This document shows, piece after piece, positions 26,936 through 35,436 of a stretch of DNA of 64,000 nt (positions within the stretch are counted from its first letter, which is position 1; the number at the start of each line of letters is the position of its first letter). Source of the DNA: CAXWPM01 sp965206125 (GTDB taxonomy: Bacteria > Acidobacteriota > Terriglobia > 20CM-2-55-15); assembly GCA_965206125.1 (NCBI GenBank), contig CBDBIN010000045.1, positions 558,001 to 622,000 of the forward strand, read 5' to 3'. The notes under the pieces are model-generated. The model did not search any database. It saw only the letters and a program-made list of their open reading frames with translations, and was not told the DNA's origin. The position numbers and the translations under genes are program-made.

Positions 26936-29107
26936 CTAAAGAACACGCTTGCCATGGTCGGTTCTCCTATATTGATCTAAAAAACGTGAAGGCGAGGTTG
27001 TCTTGTCAGACAGATAGGCGTCGGCAACCGCCTTGTTGTGCGCGGCATCGTTGACAGCGTTCCGTTCCGCTACCTGCTGGTCGGTCAACATTCCGCCGTG
27101 AGACATCCCGATGTCTGCCCGCAGATCATTGAAACGCTTTAGAGCTGCGTCCATGTTCTCTCTCGGAAAGATGTCCTGTTCGGTCAATTCCGGAACGGCA
27201 TCGATGGCTTGAGGCAGAAGGAACATGGAGGTTGCCAGGCTATCGGCCGCAGCCGTGGAATTGTCGAACGCCGTCTCCATGTCGATCTGGACCTTGCGTG
27301 CGATTTCGTATGTTGTCGTCAGCCCCCCGGTCAGCTCGGCCAGCTCCTCGAGCGCCGTCTTCTGCTTGTCGAGGGACGTGTTCATCGTGTCCGTCGAGTC
27401 GGTGACGTCGACGATGGCGGGATCCAGCTCGTTGGCCTGGCGATCGGCGAGTTCCCGCGTCCGGAGTTCGAACCACTGTGCGTTGCTGGCAGCTGTGGCG
27501 ATCGCTTCACCCCATTCGGTGGTGGACATCGTGCCGCGCTCAACTTCGATTGCGTAATTGTCCCGCAGTGCCTTGGCGGCCCTCTCGGTCGATTCTGCCT
27601 GGAGGGACAGGGCGGTCCGGTTGTCGTCCTGAGCTTTGGTACTGGCGTCAAAGGCCGATTTCAGTTTCCACAGCGCGACGCCGAGACCGGCGATGGCGGC
27701 GACAGTCACGAGGATGGGACCACCTGCGATTGCCAGACCTTTCAAGCTGGTGCCGAACTTCGTCATCAAGACTGTTACTCCACCGGCACCCTTCAGGAAG
27801 CCCACAAGCTTGGCGAGCGATGTTGCGAAACCGGCGACGCCAGTTGCGGCAAGACCTAGAGCGGCGATGACCGGTCCGATGGCAGCAGCGAGGGCAGCCA
27901 AGCCCGCAACCGCCAATTGCATCGATGGCGACATCTCGGAGAAGGCGGTTGCCGTTTTCTCGATCCATCCGAGCAGGGGCTCGATAGCGTTCAGAGCCGC
28001 GTTCAGGGCGGGCACCAGCGCATCGCCGGTACGTTGCGCCGCAACCACAAGCCGCTGCTTGAACTGATCCATCTTGAATCCGGCCGCGTTGATGCCTTCA
28101 GAGATTTCACCGAACGCCGTATTCGCGGATCCTGACGCGTTCTCCATAGCTGTCAGTGAAGAGTTGAACTTGTCCGCAGAATCGCCGGTGAGCGCGAACA
28201 CCGCACTCAGGGCTTCCGCGCGCCCGAACAGTTTTCCTGTCGCCTCCGTGGTTCCGTCCGTGGTACCGATCAACGCGTCCAGGGCGCCCTTCATCCCGAG
28301 CTGCTGCAACATCGCCTCGGACGAACTGAAACCCAACTTCTTCATCGCGCCGGACATGTCCGCCGTAGGCTTGAGCATCGCCTTCAGGACGGCCGCCATC
28401 TGGGTGCTGACTTCCGATGCGTTACCGGTAACGCCGGTTAGAGATGCGAATCCTGCAAACAGCTCTTCCTGGGACACGCCCAGCGTTGCGGCTATGGGGA
28501 TGACCCGACCCATCGAAGCCGCCAGTTCTGGGAACGTAGTTTGTCCGAGCTCGTTGGTCTTGAACGCCAGGTCGGCCGCCTTCTGAATAGCCGCGGCACT
28601 CACATCTCCGTAGCCCTTCGTGACGGCCGAAGTTAGATTGATGGCGTCGGTGGTGGTCGCCATCCCTGCTGCAGCCGCCTTGGCGTTGATTTCGAGGATG
28701 GATGCGGACTCGGCGGAATCACCGAATGCGGAAATGACTTGGAAAAGACCATCGGACAGGTCGGCAGTGCTCTTGCCGGTCGCTACGGCCATGTCCTGAA
28801 CCGACCGCTTTAGCTCAATGACGCGCTCCGTATTTCCGGGAATCAAGGTAGCGACATTGGCCATTGATTTGTTGAAGTCTGTCGAGAACTTCAACGCGGC
28901 CGCACCGGCTCCGACCAGGGGCAAGGTCACCCCGACGGTCAGGCCCTTGCCGGCAGCGGTCGCAGTTCTCCCGACGTCGTCCAGGAGCTGCTTCGTGGGG
29001 CGTACCGATTTCTCGAACTCCTTCATCTCGCGTTGAGCGCTTTTGATTTGGTTGTTGAACTTGTTGGCCGTCAGCTGCAGGTCGACGGTTAGAGATGAGA
29101 TTGTCAC
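26936..29107 (-). CDS. phage tail tape-measure protein (TP901-type)
   Basis: This 723-residue protein starts at GTG 29107 behind GGGAGGGTC, overlapping the upstream stop. The N-terminal coiled coil (LTANKFNNQIKSAQREMKEF) leads into the TP901 core at about 85-290. That core has FSTDFNKSMANVATLIPGNT, KSTADLSDGLFQVISAFGDS, TTTDAINLTSAVTKGYGD and the GQTTFPELAASMGRVIPIA motif. Hydrophobic segments at about 390-470 (LAVAGLAALAAAIGPVIAAL) are typical of the membrane-inserting part. In siphophages it sets tail length. The length implies a short tail of roughly 100 nm by the usual ratio. The C-terminal tail-tip region seems short. Confidence 0.88.
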   Translation of the reverse strand: MTISSLTVDLQLTANKFNNQIKSAQREMKEFEKSVRPTKQLLDDVGRTATAAGKGLTVGVTLPLVGAGAAALKFSTDFNKSMANVATLIPGNTERVIELKRSVQDMAVATGKSTADLSDGLFQVISAFGDSAESASILEINAKAAAAGMATTTDAINLTSAVTKGYGDVSAAAIQKAADLAFKTNELGQTTFPELAASMGRVIPIAATLGVSQEELFAGFASLTGVTGNASEVSTQMAAVLKAMLKPTADMSGAMKKLGFSSSEAMLQQLGMKGALDALIGTTDGTTEATGKLFGRAEALSAVFALTGDSADKFNSSLTAMENASGSANTAFGEISEGINAAGFKMDQFKQRLVVAAQRTGDALVPALNAALNAIEPLLGWIEKTATAFSEMSPSMQLAVAGLAALAAAIGPVIAALGLAATGVAGFATSLAKLVGFLKGAGGVTVLMTKFGTSLKGLAIAGGPILVTVAAIAGLGVALWKLKSAFDASTKAQDDNRTALSLQAESTERAAKALRDNYAIEVERGTMSTTEWGEAIATAASNAQWFELRTRELADRQANELDPAIVDVTDSTDTMNTSLDKQKTALEELAELTGGLTTTYEIARKVQIDMETAFDNSTAAADSLATSMFLLPQAIDAVPELTEQDIFPRENMDAALKRFNDLRADIGMSHGGMLTDQQVAERNAVNDAAHNKAVADAYLSDKTTSPSRFLDQYRRTDHGKRVL

Positions 29108-29406
29108 GATGATTGACCCTCCCGCAGACGCTGACGCGCTGTTTCGTCGTATCCATCAACGAAGCCCTGGAGGTGGGCAGACACCTGATTTACCAACTGC
29201 CGACGCTTGTCAGCTGAAAGTGAGGAGTACAGATGAAATGGCAACTCGGGCACTGCGATGGCTAGGAATTCGCGATCCCGTTCGACCTGGTCGGGATCGG
29301 TGTCCTTGGCGTCGGGGTCGGATGATTCACTTGCGATTTGGATCAGTCGTTCGACTTGAGGAAGGCCCAGCCTTTTTCGTAGTCTGTACGATTTTCCAGA
29401 GACCAT
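29104..29406 (-). CDS. tail assembly chaperone candidate
   Basis: About 100 residues from the ATG at 29406 (MVSGKSYRLRKRLGLPQVER), acidic in the middle (DPDAKDTDPDQVERDREFLA), ending ARQRLREGQSS. The stop overlaps the GTG of the tape-measure gene. In tailed phages the gene immediately before the tape measure is the tail chaperone, often made in two forms by frameshifting. Position and composition suit this, but sequence similarity is not recognisable. An upstream extension to 29520 is in frame but looks non-coding. Confidence 0.45.
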   Translation of the reverse strand: MVSGKSYRLRKRLGLPQVERLIQIASESSDPDAKDTDPDQVERDREFLAIAVPELPFHLYSSLSADKRRQLVNQVSAHLQGFVDGYDETARQRLREGQSS

Positions 29407-29574
29407 AATTTTCGATTTCACTGGGATCCTCCACAGAAAGGAACAGGGCGGCCACTCGACGAACAACGCCCGAAAGACGAGAGGCACCGGACTGGCCGAC
29501 AGCCAACCGGTTGTTCGCACCCGGCCAACGCAGCGGCGATCGGCGCGACAATAGATCGCGTCAGCATCTGAATC

Positions 29575-30003
29575 TCATTGGCGTTCACATCGATCCCCTC
29601 TTTCGAATCGAGCCAAGAGCCTCACCTCGAGCTCGCGAAACTGGTCTTCGAATTCTGGCCAACGCTCCGGCTGATGGGCGACAGAGTCGAAGACATCGAC
29701 CAGTTCGAACGCCTCTTCCACGTCGCTGGTGTCGTACATTGCGTGATCCAGGAACGCTGGGCGCTCGTCCGGATCCCGCAACGCAGTCAGTACGGGCCAG
29801 GTCGACCATTCTTTGATCGGTGGAGACCTGCGATCGAGGACTGAAGCCAGGATGTAGGTCAGGCTCGAGCGGACGTCCTCCGTCAATTGCCAGAGGGAGT
29901 GCGGATCCGGTATCGACCGGGCGCCCGCGATTGCTTCCCGGATGACTTCGAAGCCGCGTTCAGCTTCTTCGCGGTCGACGACCGTGTTGTTGTCGTTCTT
30001 CAT
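29575..30003 (-). CDS. phage protein of unknown function
   Basis: A 142-residue acidic, tryptophan-containing protein that begins one base after the terminase stop. Segments include REEAERGFEVIREAIAGARS, DRRSPPIKEWSTWPVLTALR and a C-terminal EFEDQFRELEVRLLARFERG. It occupies the slot where portal and head genes would be expected, but shows none of their features. No family is recognised. It is intact. The 168 bases to the next gene contain nothing I can support. Confidence 0.5.
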   Translation of the reverse strand: MKNDNNTVVDREEAERGFEVIREAIAGARSIPDPHSLWQLTEDVRSSLTYILASVLDRRSPPIKEWSTWPVLTALRDPDERPAFLDHAMYDTSDVEEAFELVDVFDSVAHQPERWPEFEDQFRELEVRLLARFERGDRCERQ

Positions 30004-30004
30004 G

Positions 30005-31687
30005 TCAGATCATGATCGGTTCGTAGTCCGGGTCGTCCCAGACGGACCCTTCGTCGTCGGACTGCACCATCGCGCGGGATAGCGCCATGACCAGCGCCGC
30101 GATTCCGTCGATCTTCTCCTTGCTGCGTCGGCGTGAAATTTTGACGTTCTCCATGTCGTCTTCTGACGGAACGCAGTTGCCTGCCATCCAGGTCAGGACC
30201 TCGTTGCCTCCGTGGGCGAGTGACTCCGACAAGATGAGGCTCTCGAGCTCCTTCGTTGGCGCGCTGAGCTCTCGGAAGTTCTGCCGCACAGCGAGAATCA
30301 ATTCGTTCGAGTCCAGCTCATCGGCGAGCAGCTGACGGAGGTACTCGAGATTCCACTCGTCGGCGCCGACTTCGGCAACGTCGAAGGCTTTGAAGTCTGT
30401 GGTGATCTGCCGGCGGATCGTCTCGTAATCGATTCGGTTGCCATCGGTGAGCGTGATCAACCCGGCACGGCCCCAGGTCGCGTATTTCGCGCCGCTGTTC
30501 GCCTCCCGTTTCTCGGCGTTGTCCGCCGGCACAAAGAAGCGCGGCAGGATCCGCCACTTGGAGTCACTCTCGGTCGGGGGGAACGCGAGTACCCAGGCCG
30601 CAATGTCGTTCTTGTTCGCCAGGTCCAGGCCTCCGAAGCACCGCCGGCCGGCGAGCTGATCCTCGTCGACAACACCGCTGCAGGCACGCCACCGCTCCAT
30701 GTCGAAGAACGAACTGGCCTCGTTGACCCACAGATTGAGCCGATATCGGAGAAAGGGCCCACGCTCAGAGGCTTTCTCCTTCGCGTCTCGGGCGGCCTTG
30801 GCGATCTCGTCGGCCTGGATCGTAATGCCGTAGTTCGGATTGGCCCGCCGGTGCTGCTCCGGATCCAGGTAACCGTCGCCGTCGGCCGCGGTCTTATCTG
30901 CAGCTCTGATGTATGAGAAGAACTCGAAGTCGACGACATCGCCCCGAACAACGCGATCGGCATACTCGTGCTCCGTCCAGCCGAGCGAGGTAACGTCGTA
31001 GAGGCCGGCCGTGGTGATGACGAAGGCGAGCGGCTGTTTTCTGGCAGCGAAGCCGTAGCGCAGCGAGTCCCAGAACTTTCGGCCTTTCCAGGCGTGCAGC
31101 TCGTCACAGATCAAACAGTGGATGTTCAACCCTTCGGCGCCTTCGGCGTCGGACGCCAGGACCCGGTACCGCGAGTAGGTGTCCGGCCAGGCGATCACCT
31201 TGGTCGTGTTGTTGATGTGAAGGGCCTTTTTGAGCAGTGGGCTGGCCTTCGTCATGTTGATCGCCTCATCGTGCACCAGGGAGGCCTGCTCTCGCCGTGT
31301 CGCGGCGCTGAACACGTCCGCACCGGCCTCTCCGTCGCCTCGGAGCATGTACAGGCCGACGCCAGCCGCGATCGTGGATTTACCGTTTTTCTTGGGCAGC
31401 TCGATATGGGCCCGGCGGAATCGCCGTGTACCATCCGGCCGCATCCAGCCGAAGATTGGACCCAGAAGATCGGACTTCTGCCAGGACTCAAGCAGGAACG
31501 GCTGTCCACCCCATCGGCCTTTCGAGTGGCGAAGGACGCGCTCGAAGAAGCGAAACACCCGCTCAGCGGCCACCAGGTCGACATAGAAGCCCGATCGACA
31601 CGCGAGCTCGTCTGCATCGGTGCGCACGAAGTCCCGCCACCCTTCCTCTCGGGCTCGCTTCTTCCACGCGCGATCGGAGACCTTCAT
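30005..31687 (-). CDS. phage terminase large subunit
   Basis: A 560-residue packaging motor of the Terminase_1 type. The ATPase domain shows the adenine/Walker A region HIELPKKNGKSTIAAGVG at about 95-112 and Walker B LICDELHAWKG near 190, with a coupling motif in VITTAGLYDVTSLGW. The C-terminal RNase H-like nuclease has acidic residues in RRCFGGLDLANKNDIAAWVL, in VAEVGADEWNLEYL and in KEKIDGIAALVMALSRA. Full length and intact. The start overlaps the small-subunit stop, so the two are co-translated. It cuts and packages concatemeric DNA into a prohead, yet no prohead genes are present in this element. Confidence 0.92.
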   Translation of the reverse strand: MKVSDRAWKKRAREEGWRDFVRTDADELACRSGFYVDLVAAERVFRFFERVLRHSKGRWGGQPFLLESWQKSDLLGPIFGWMRPDGTRRFRRAHIELPKKNGKSTIAAGVGLYMLRGDGEAGADVFSAATRREQASLVHDEAINMTKASPLLKKALHINNTTKVIAWPDTYSRYRVLASDAEGAEGLNIHCLICDELHAWKGRKFWDSLRYGFAARKQPLAFVITTAGLYDVTSLGWTEHEYADRVVRGDVVDFEFFSYIRAADKTAADGDGYLDPEQHRRANPNYGITIQADEIAKAARDAKEKASERGPFLRYRLNLWVNEASSFFDMERWRACSGVVDEDQLAGRRCFGGLDLANKNDIAAWVLAFPPTESDSKWRILPRFFVPADNAEKREANSGAKYATWGRAGLITLTDGNRIDYETIRRQITTDFKAFDVAEVGADEWNLEYLRQLLADELDSNELILAVRQNFRELSAPTKELESLILSESLAHGGNEVLTWMAGNCVPSEDDMENVKISRRRSKEKIDGIAALVMALSRAMVQSDDEGSVWDDPDYEPIMI

Positions 31688-32133
31688 ACCAATACCTGGT
31701 CAAGCTCATCCACGGCCGCTCCGTCTGGGACCTCGATTCCGCGGAGCGCGCTCGGCGACATGCCAAATTCGCGACAGACTTTCAAGACGCGTTCCCACGC
31801 CTTGTTCTTCATCCCGAAGATTGGATTCTGGATCGCGTTTCCCTTGTCGGTTCGCTCGATCGGGTCCGCGTCCCGCGCCAGCTCCGAAAAACGGATCCAG
31901 TCGGCCAACGCATCGCAGAGGAGAGCCATGGAGACCGTGTAGTGGCTCGAGTTCAACCGCATCGCGGTGAGCATCGCCGCGATCTTGGGCCACTGTTTGC
32001 GGGCCGGGCCCTTCAGCCAGACCGGACATTTCGCGCGGGTCGCCGGCGGATCCGGCGTGTTACCGTGCCGATCCTCTCGAAAGGTCCCCACGAGCCTCAA
32101 TTTCGCCTTTGGTGCTGGTCTTCTACCTCTCAA
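31684..32133 (-). CDS. phage terminase small subunit (P27 family)
   Basis: About 149 residues from a TTG at 32133, which has GGGGGAG seven bases upstream and gives the canonical start LRGRRPAPKAKLRLVGTF. The frame is open further back to 32247, but that part is low-complexity and lacks family sequence. The centre (CPVWLKGPARKQWPKIAAML and the helix ALLCDALADWIRFSELA) and the end (GMSPSALRGIEVPD) fit P27-type small terminases, which recognise the packaging site and load the large subunit. Together with the adjacent HNH gene this is the standard HNH-TerS-TerL packaging module. Confidence 0.8.
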   Translation of the reverse strand: MRGRRPAPKAKLRLVGTFREDRHGNTPDPPATRAKCPVWLKGPARKQWPKIAAMLTAMRLNSSHYTVSMALLCDALADWIRFSELARDADPIERTDKGNAIQNPIFGMKNKAWERVLKVCREFGMSPSALRGIEVPDGAAVDELDQVLV

Positions 32134-32230
32134 GTCGCTACTCCCCCGCAATCGAAAACTGCCAAAATCTTCAAACAATTCGGGGCGTCTACACTCGCCC
32201 TTTTTTTTCAGCGATTTACCCGCCCCCCCG

Positions 32231-32554
32231 TCACCGCCCAAATCCACCGTCTTCCTTTACCGTCTTGCGGTTGTGGCACGGCGCGCATCCGGCCTGCCAG
32301 TTGCTCTGATCCCAAAACCTCTTCTGGTCGCCGCGGTGAGCAACGATGTGGTCGACAACCGTGCCAGCCGTGATCCGGCCTTCTCGTTTGCAGTCCATCT
32401 CGCAGATCGGATGCGCCCGAAGGAACCTCAACCGAGCCCTTTGCCATCGACGTCCGTACCCGCGTTTCGCAGCGCTCAGGCTCCGGTGACGCTCACAGCG
32501 CAGCCGGCCGCAGCCTAGATGAGTGCACGGACGCGGTGCGGCGGTCGGGCTCAT
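32231..32554 (-). CDS. HNH endonuclease (packaging-associated)
   Basis: A 107-residue protein with zinc-binding cysteines in HLGCGRLRCERH, HPICEMDC and CAPCHNRKT. The HNH core is read as VVDHIVAHRGDQKRFWD, then NWQAGCAPCHNRKT. Phage HNH proteins of this size lie beside terminase genes and assist DNA cleavage at packaging. The start overlaps the upstream gene's stop (32551-32554). It is intact and separated from TerS by about 100 bases. Confidence 0.85.
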   Translation of the reverse strand: MSPTAAPRPCTHLGCGRLRCERHRSLSAAKRGYGRRWQRARLRFLRAHPICEMDCKREGRITAGTVVDHIVAHRGDQKRFWDQSNWQAGCAPCHNRKTVKEDGGFGR

Positions 32555-32778
32555 GCTCGGCTTCGGAACTCCCTGAGTTCTCGTGCTTCGTTGAGCAGCA
32601 GCTCGCCGGCAAGCTCGAACGCTTCAGCAGCGATATCTGGCCAGTCGTCGACGGGGACGTCCGGGTATCTCTCCGCCCTCACGGTCATGACGTCCAATGG
32701 GGCGGGTGTCGTGGTAGACCGTCGCGCCTCAGTGACTATGTGTTCGGTTACGTTGGTGATCAACTGCTGCTGCTTCAT
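32551..32778 (-). CDS. small phage protein of unknown function
   Basis: A 75-residue protein starting at 32778 with GAGGAGG about ten bases upstream. It is the first gene of the packaging operon, placed immediately after the iteron region. The composition is mixed: MKQQQLITNVTEHIVTEARR, then APLDVMTVRAERYPDVPVDD, then a helix WPDIAAEAFELAGELLLNEA. No motif is recognised. Position suggests a regulator or packaging accessory. Confidence 0.5.
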   Translation of the reverse strand: MKQQQLITNVTEHIVTEARRSTTTPAPLDVMTVRAERYPDVPVDDWPDIAAEAFELAGELLLNEARELREFRSRA

Positions 32779-32850
32779 GCCTTGCTTGTCCTCCTCAGGA
32801 AATAGGGGTAACAGGTGTCAACCGGGTATACCCCTTTAGGGGTGCGGACG

Positions 32851-33020
32851 TGGCGGACGTTAATGTTGTTGAGCGGTAACCACTTAAAGTCCGCCAAATG
32901 AAATGTGCCTCAGTTGGCTGGCGGACGTTATTTTCCCACTTAAATACATGCATGGCAGTCACTTAAAGTCCGCCACCATTTCGTGGCGCGCCATGGCGGA
33001 CGTTCCTCGTGGCGGACGTT
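32851..33020. repeat. six-copy iteron-like repeat array TGGCGGACGTT
   Basis: TGGCGGACGTT occurs at 32851-32861, 32919-32929, 32994-33004 and 33010-33020. The reverse-oriented form AAAGTCCGCCA occurs at 32886-32896 and 32965-32975, each preceded by CACTT. A degenerate half-copy (GTGCGGACG) precedes the first. They lie between the stop of the primase-helicase gene and the packaging operon, in otherwise AT-richer DNA. This is the arrangement of a replication origin bound by its initiator, or of a multi-site operator. A short hairpin, ACCCC-TTTA-GGGGT, lies at 32829-32842. Confidence 0.75.
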
Positions 33021-34700
33021 TCATACCGTGAAGAACTCCACCTCACGCCCCAACTTGTCCCTACCGATACGCTGAAGTTCGACTGCATCGGAGATGACCC
33101 TCTCCGCCGTTCGGTCACCGATATTGAAGTCATCCTTAAGGCGATTGATCAGGTCCTGGCGTTTGGCTCGGCCGCCGAGATGCATCAAGGTATTGACGAC
33201 GTCGCTGAGTCCAACCTTCGTTTCCCGATCCGCCTCTTTCACGACCTCGTACCATAGGTTGTCCGGGTCTCGGTCGACGATCAGATCCTCCGGGGCTTCG
33301 TCGTTGCGTAGCGTGAACGTCAGGCGTTGGTACCGCCGTCCCTCGATCTTCTTGTAGGGCAGCAACGTCAGGTAAGTGTCGGCGAACGCATCGAAGACTG
33401 ACGAGCCGCGCATGAGCTGGAACCCGTCCCGGCCGCTGTCTTTCTGAGGTTTGCCGTGGTGATGGACGATGATCTGGGCCACCTTGAAGACGCTACGGAT
33501 GTAGCTGAACTTGTCGAGGAGCCGCTGCATGCGGTCCGACTTGTTCTCGTCCTGCGAGTGCAACTTGTAGAGCGGATCCCAGATCACCACGTCCGGCCTA
33601 CGGGCCCGGATAATCCGCATGGCCGCCTTCAAGCCCTCGTCGTTGTCCAGCTTGATTGGCGGCATGTTGACGATGTCCAAATTGGAACCGGGATCGAATC
33701 CTTGCTGGCGCGCGTAGGCGAGCATCTTACGTAGCCTGGCAGCGACCGACTTTGCCGAGATCTCCATTTGGAAATAGAGAACTTTCCACTGTCGTTCCAC
33801 TGGGAACTGGTTAAGGAGGGACTTCCCAGATGCGATACAGATGCCGACCATCAACGCCAAGATGCTCTTCCCCATCTTCGAGTAGGCACTGATGACGAGC
33901 ATGGCCTCGGGCGGCAGGATACCGGAACCGATAACCTCGGGGAGCTGCGGGAACGACTTGTCAGCGAGCTCGCTCGCGCTCTCGATGGCGATCGTTCCAC
34001 GGGGCGTCCAGATCAGTGCACGATCCAAAACGTGTTCGGCAAAGACTTCAGCAGAGTGTGTGATCAGGTAATCATCGAGACCCTGCTTCTCGCCGCGTTC
34101 CCCAGTGGGGATCCGGCAGATGTTGACTTGCGCTCCACCCTTGTCTAGAACCGAGGCCAACGCGTTCTCGGCCGCCTGGACCTCACGCTTGGCCACCACA
34201 TCGCTGTCATAGACGACGTAGACTTGGCGCTCCCTCCAGGGAATGCGCTTCAGGTCATCGATCAGGGGGACGTCCTTGCTTTTCCAGCACCAGACCCCGG
34301 CCAACCCGAGTACGAGGAAGCCGTCGAGGTCCTGGGCGCCCTTGAGGGCTTTCTTTTCGCCTTCGGTGATGACGACCGGGATCGCTGTATCTTTGAAGAT
34401 CCCCCCCGTATAGATCGGCGGAACATATAGGTGATTGCGACCGTTTTTTGCGGTGAGATACTTCGCCGCCCTTCCTGTCGGTCCGCTGAAGGGGTTATCT
34501 GGCTTGAATCGAACGAACGCCCGCTGTGTTCCGTTCGTGCCGGGATATGGGAACGCGAGACCGTCGGAACCTGGGTCGAACCCGAGCAGCTCCGTGGCAT
34601 CGACGCGCATCACCGAGTGGAGCTCCGCCAACTCAATGATCTCGTCACCAAGACCACTTGAACGAAGGTCGGCGAGATGATGATCGCGCAAGTTTCGCAT
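33021..34700 (-). CDS. phage Toprim-like (DUF3854) / RecA-type primase-helicase
   Basis: This 559-residue replication protein begins with a zinc-less N-terminus. It then has a DUF3854/Toprim-like region at about 100-220 (VVITEGEKKALKGAQ, then VYVVYDSDVVAKREV, then KQGLDDYLI). A RecA/AAA_25 ATPase follows with Walker A ISAYSKMGKSILALMVG near 270, Walker B DVVIWDPLYKLHSQDEN near 370 and the sensor region IVHHHGKPQKDSGRDG. A winged-helix-like tail (RQDLINRLKDDFNIGDRTAE) could bind DNA. The start has GGAGGTCGTGA directly before the ATG. It stands beside the repeat array, so initiator-type binding there is a reasonable inference. Confidence 0.82.
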   Translation of the reverse strand: MRNLRDHHLADLRSSGLGDEIIELAELHSVMRVDATELLGFDPGSDGLAFPYPGTNGTQRAFVRFKPDNPFSGPTGRAAKYLTAKNGRNHLYVPPIYTGGIFKDTAIPVVITEGEKKALKGAQDLDGFLVLGLAGVWCWKSKDVPLIDDLKRIPWRERQVYVVYDSDVVAKREVQAAENALASVLDKGGAQVNICRIPTGERGEKQGLDDYLITHSAEVFAEHVLDRALIWTPRGTIAIESASELADKSFPQLPEVIGSGILPPEAMLVISAYSKMGKSILALMVGICIASGKSLLNQFPVERQWKVLYFQMEISAKSVAARLRKMLAYARQQGFDPGSNLDIVNMPPIKLDNDEGLKAAMRIIRARRPDVVIWDPLYKLHSQDENKSDRMQRLLDKFSYIRSVFKVAQIIVHHHGKPQKDSGRDGFQLMRGSSVFDAFADTYLTLLPYKKIEGRRYQRLTFTLRNDEAPEDLIVDRDPDNLWYEVVKEADRETKVGLSDVVNTLMHLGGRAKRQDLINRLKDDFNIGDRTAERVISDAVELQRIGRDKLGREVEFFTV

Positions 34701-34894
34701 TCACGACCTCCGGCGGAGGAGATATTCAAGTAGGCGGATCCCGGCGCTATGAATGGACCAAAGTCGATGTGCGAACCAAACAATCCCGCGTGTCCTTTTT
34801 CTTCGGCTTCAGCCACTACGAGAAGGTGGCGAGTCTCAAGGTCCCGGGCGATCGGCGGCAGCAGGCCGTGTTCGGATTCGGTTGCGGTCCTCAC
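34610..34894 (-). CDS. possible small phage ORF overlapping the primase-helicase start
   Basis: A 94-codon frame starts at GTG 34894, overlapping the stop of the upstream gene in the GTGA pattern used elsewhere in this operon. It fills the otherwise empty gap before the primase-helicase. The first 65 codons (ending ISSAGGRECETC) look coding. The last 30 lie inside the next gene and look poor (VVLVTRSLSWRSSTR). It may be a shorter real gene that lost its stop, or chance. No family is recognised. Confidence 0.35.
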   Translation of the reverse strand: MRTATESEHGLLPPIARDLETRHLLVVAEAEEKGHAGLFGSHIDFGPFIAPGSAYLNISSAGGRECETCAIIISPTFVQVVLVTRSLSWRSSTR

Positions 34895-35151
34895 GATGCC
34901 CGCCTCCGTTTTGCCAATGTCTCGTCGGCGATTCCAGCCAATACGTCCCGCAGGGGACTCGGCCTGGACTCGGTCCGCGGCTGGATCTTTCGACCCTCGA
35001 GCCACTTAAGAAAGTCGATCTCACGGATGTAACGTCGACCCCGCACCAAGAACACCTCACCCGTCCAGTCCTCGAGGAAACGCCGCCCGGTCTTCGCGGA
35101 CTTGCCGATCGCAGACCCGATCGCGGTGGCATCCATGAGTACTGGGCTCAT
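34891..35151 (-). CDS. small DNA-binding (MerR/excisionase-like) protein
   Basis: An 86-residue basic protein with a winged-helix-like pattern: AIGSAIGKSAKTGRRFLED, then GEVFLVRGRRYIREIDFLKW and a basic tail. The 'R.YI...DFL.WL' wing resembles excisionase and helix_turn_helix_17-type proteins. It follows the repressor gene on the same strand by 17 bases. It may be an excisionase or an early regulator; the alternatives cannot be separated from sequence. The first ATG is used; a second at codon 6 is possible. Confidence 0.55.
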   Translation of the reverse strand: MSPVLMDATAIGSAIGKSAKTGRRFLEDWTGEVFLVRGRRYIREIDFLKWLEGRKIQPRTESRPSPLRDVLAGIADETLAKRRRAS

Positions 35152-35168
35152 ACAAGATCGCCGGCGGG

Positions 35169-35387
35169 TCAGCTCGCGACCTCTTGGGTGATCGCAGCGG
35201 GCTCCTGCAGTTCCTCGGGACTTAAGCCAAGGATCCGACCGAGCCGCTCCGCCTGAGCTGGATAGGGAACCATGCGACCTGTCTCAATTCGACTGATGTC
35301 CGAGGCGGAAACCCTGGCCCGATAGCCGAGGTCTTGCTGGCTCCACCTGCGCTTTAGTCTTTCTGACTTGCTCTTGTTCAAGTTCAT
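35169..35387 (-). CDS. Cro/CI-type (XRE) repressor
   Basis: A 72-residue protein consisting almost only of an HTH_3 domain: SERLKRRWSQQDLGYRARVS, then ASDISRIETGRMVPYPAQAE, then RLGRILGLSPEEL. It lacks a C-terminal dimerisation/cleavage domain, so it is Cro-like in size. It is divergent from the gene at 35436, with 48 bases between them holding a set of TAACG half-sites that make a natural operator. It heads the minus-strand early operon. Confidence 0.85.
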   Translation of the reverse strand: MNLNKSKSERLKRRWSQQDLGYRARVSASDISRIETGRMVPYPAQAERLGRILGLSPEELQEPAAITQEVAS

Positions 35388-35401
35388 GGGCTAAAGTGTA
35401 C

Positions 35402-35436
35402 CTAACGCTAATACGTTAGTGAGCGTTATATCGTTA
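35402..35436. promoter_or_regulatory. palindromic operator between divergent genes
   Basis: CTAACG at 35402-35407 and CGTTAG at 35414-35419 form a palindrome around CTAATA. A wider pair AACGCT (35404-35409) and AGCGTT (35422-35427) overlaps it. Further CGTTAT copies lie at 35424 and 35432. Four TAACG half-sites in 34 bases next to an XRE gene are typical of phage repressor operators. Confidence 0.6.

Noticed and set aside
26410..26955. A 181-residue protein starting at 26955 with an N-terminal FFSFSETDR resembling a TIR start
   Set aside because: The first 62 codons overlap the end of the tape-measure gene and read as non-coding; the ATG at 26769 has a ribosome site and starts the plausible protein.
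32823..33020. CRISPR array
   Set aside because: The repeats are only 11 bases, occur in both orientations and have irregular spacing; no cas genes are present.
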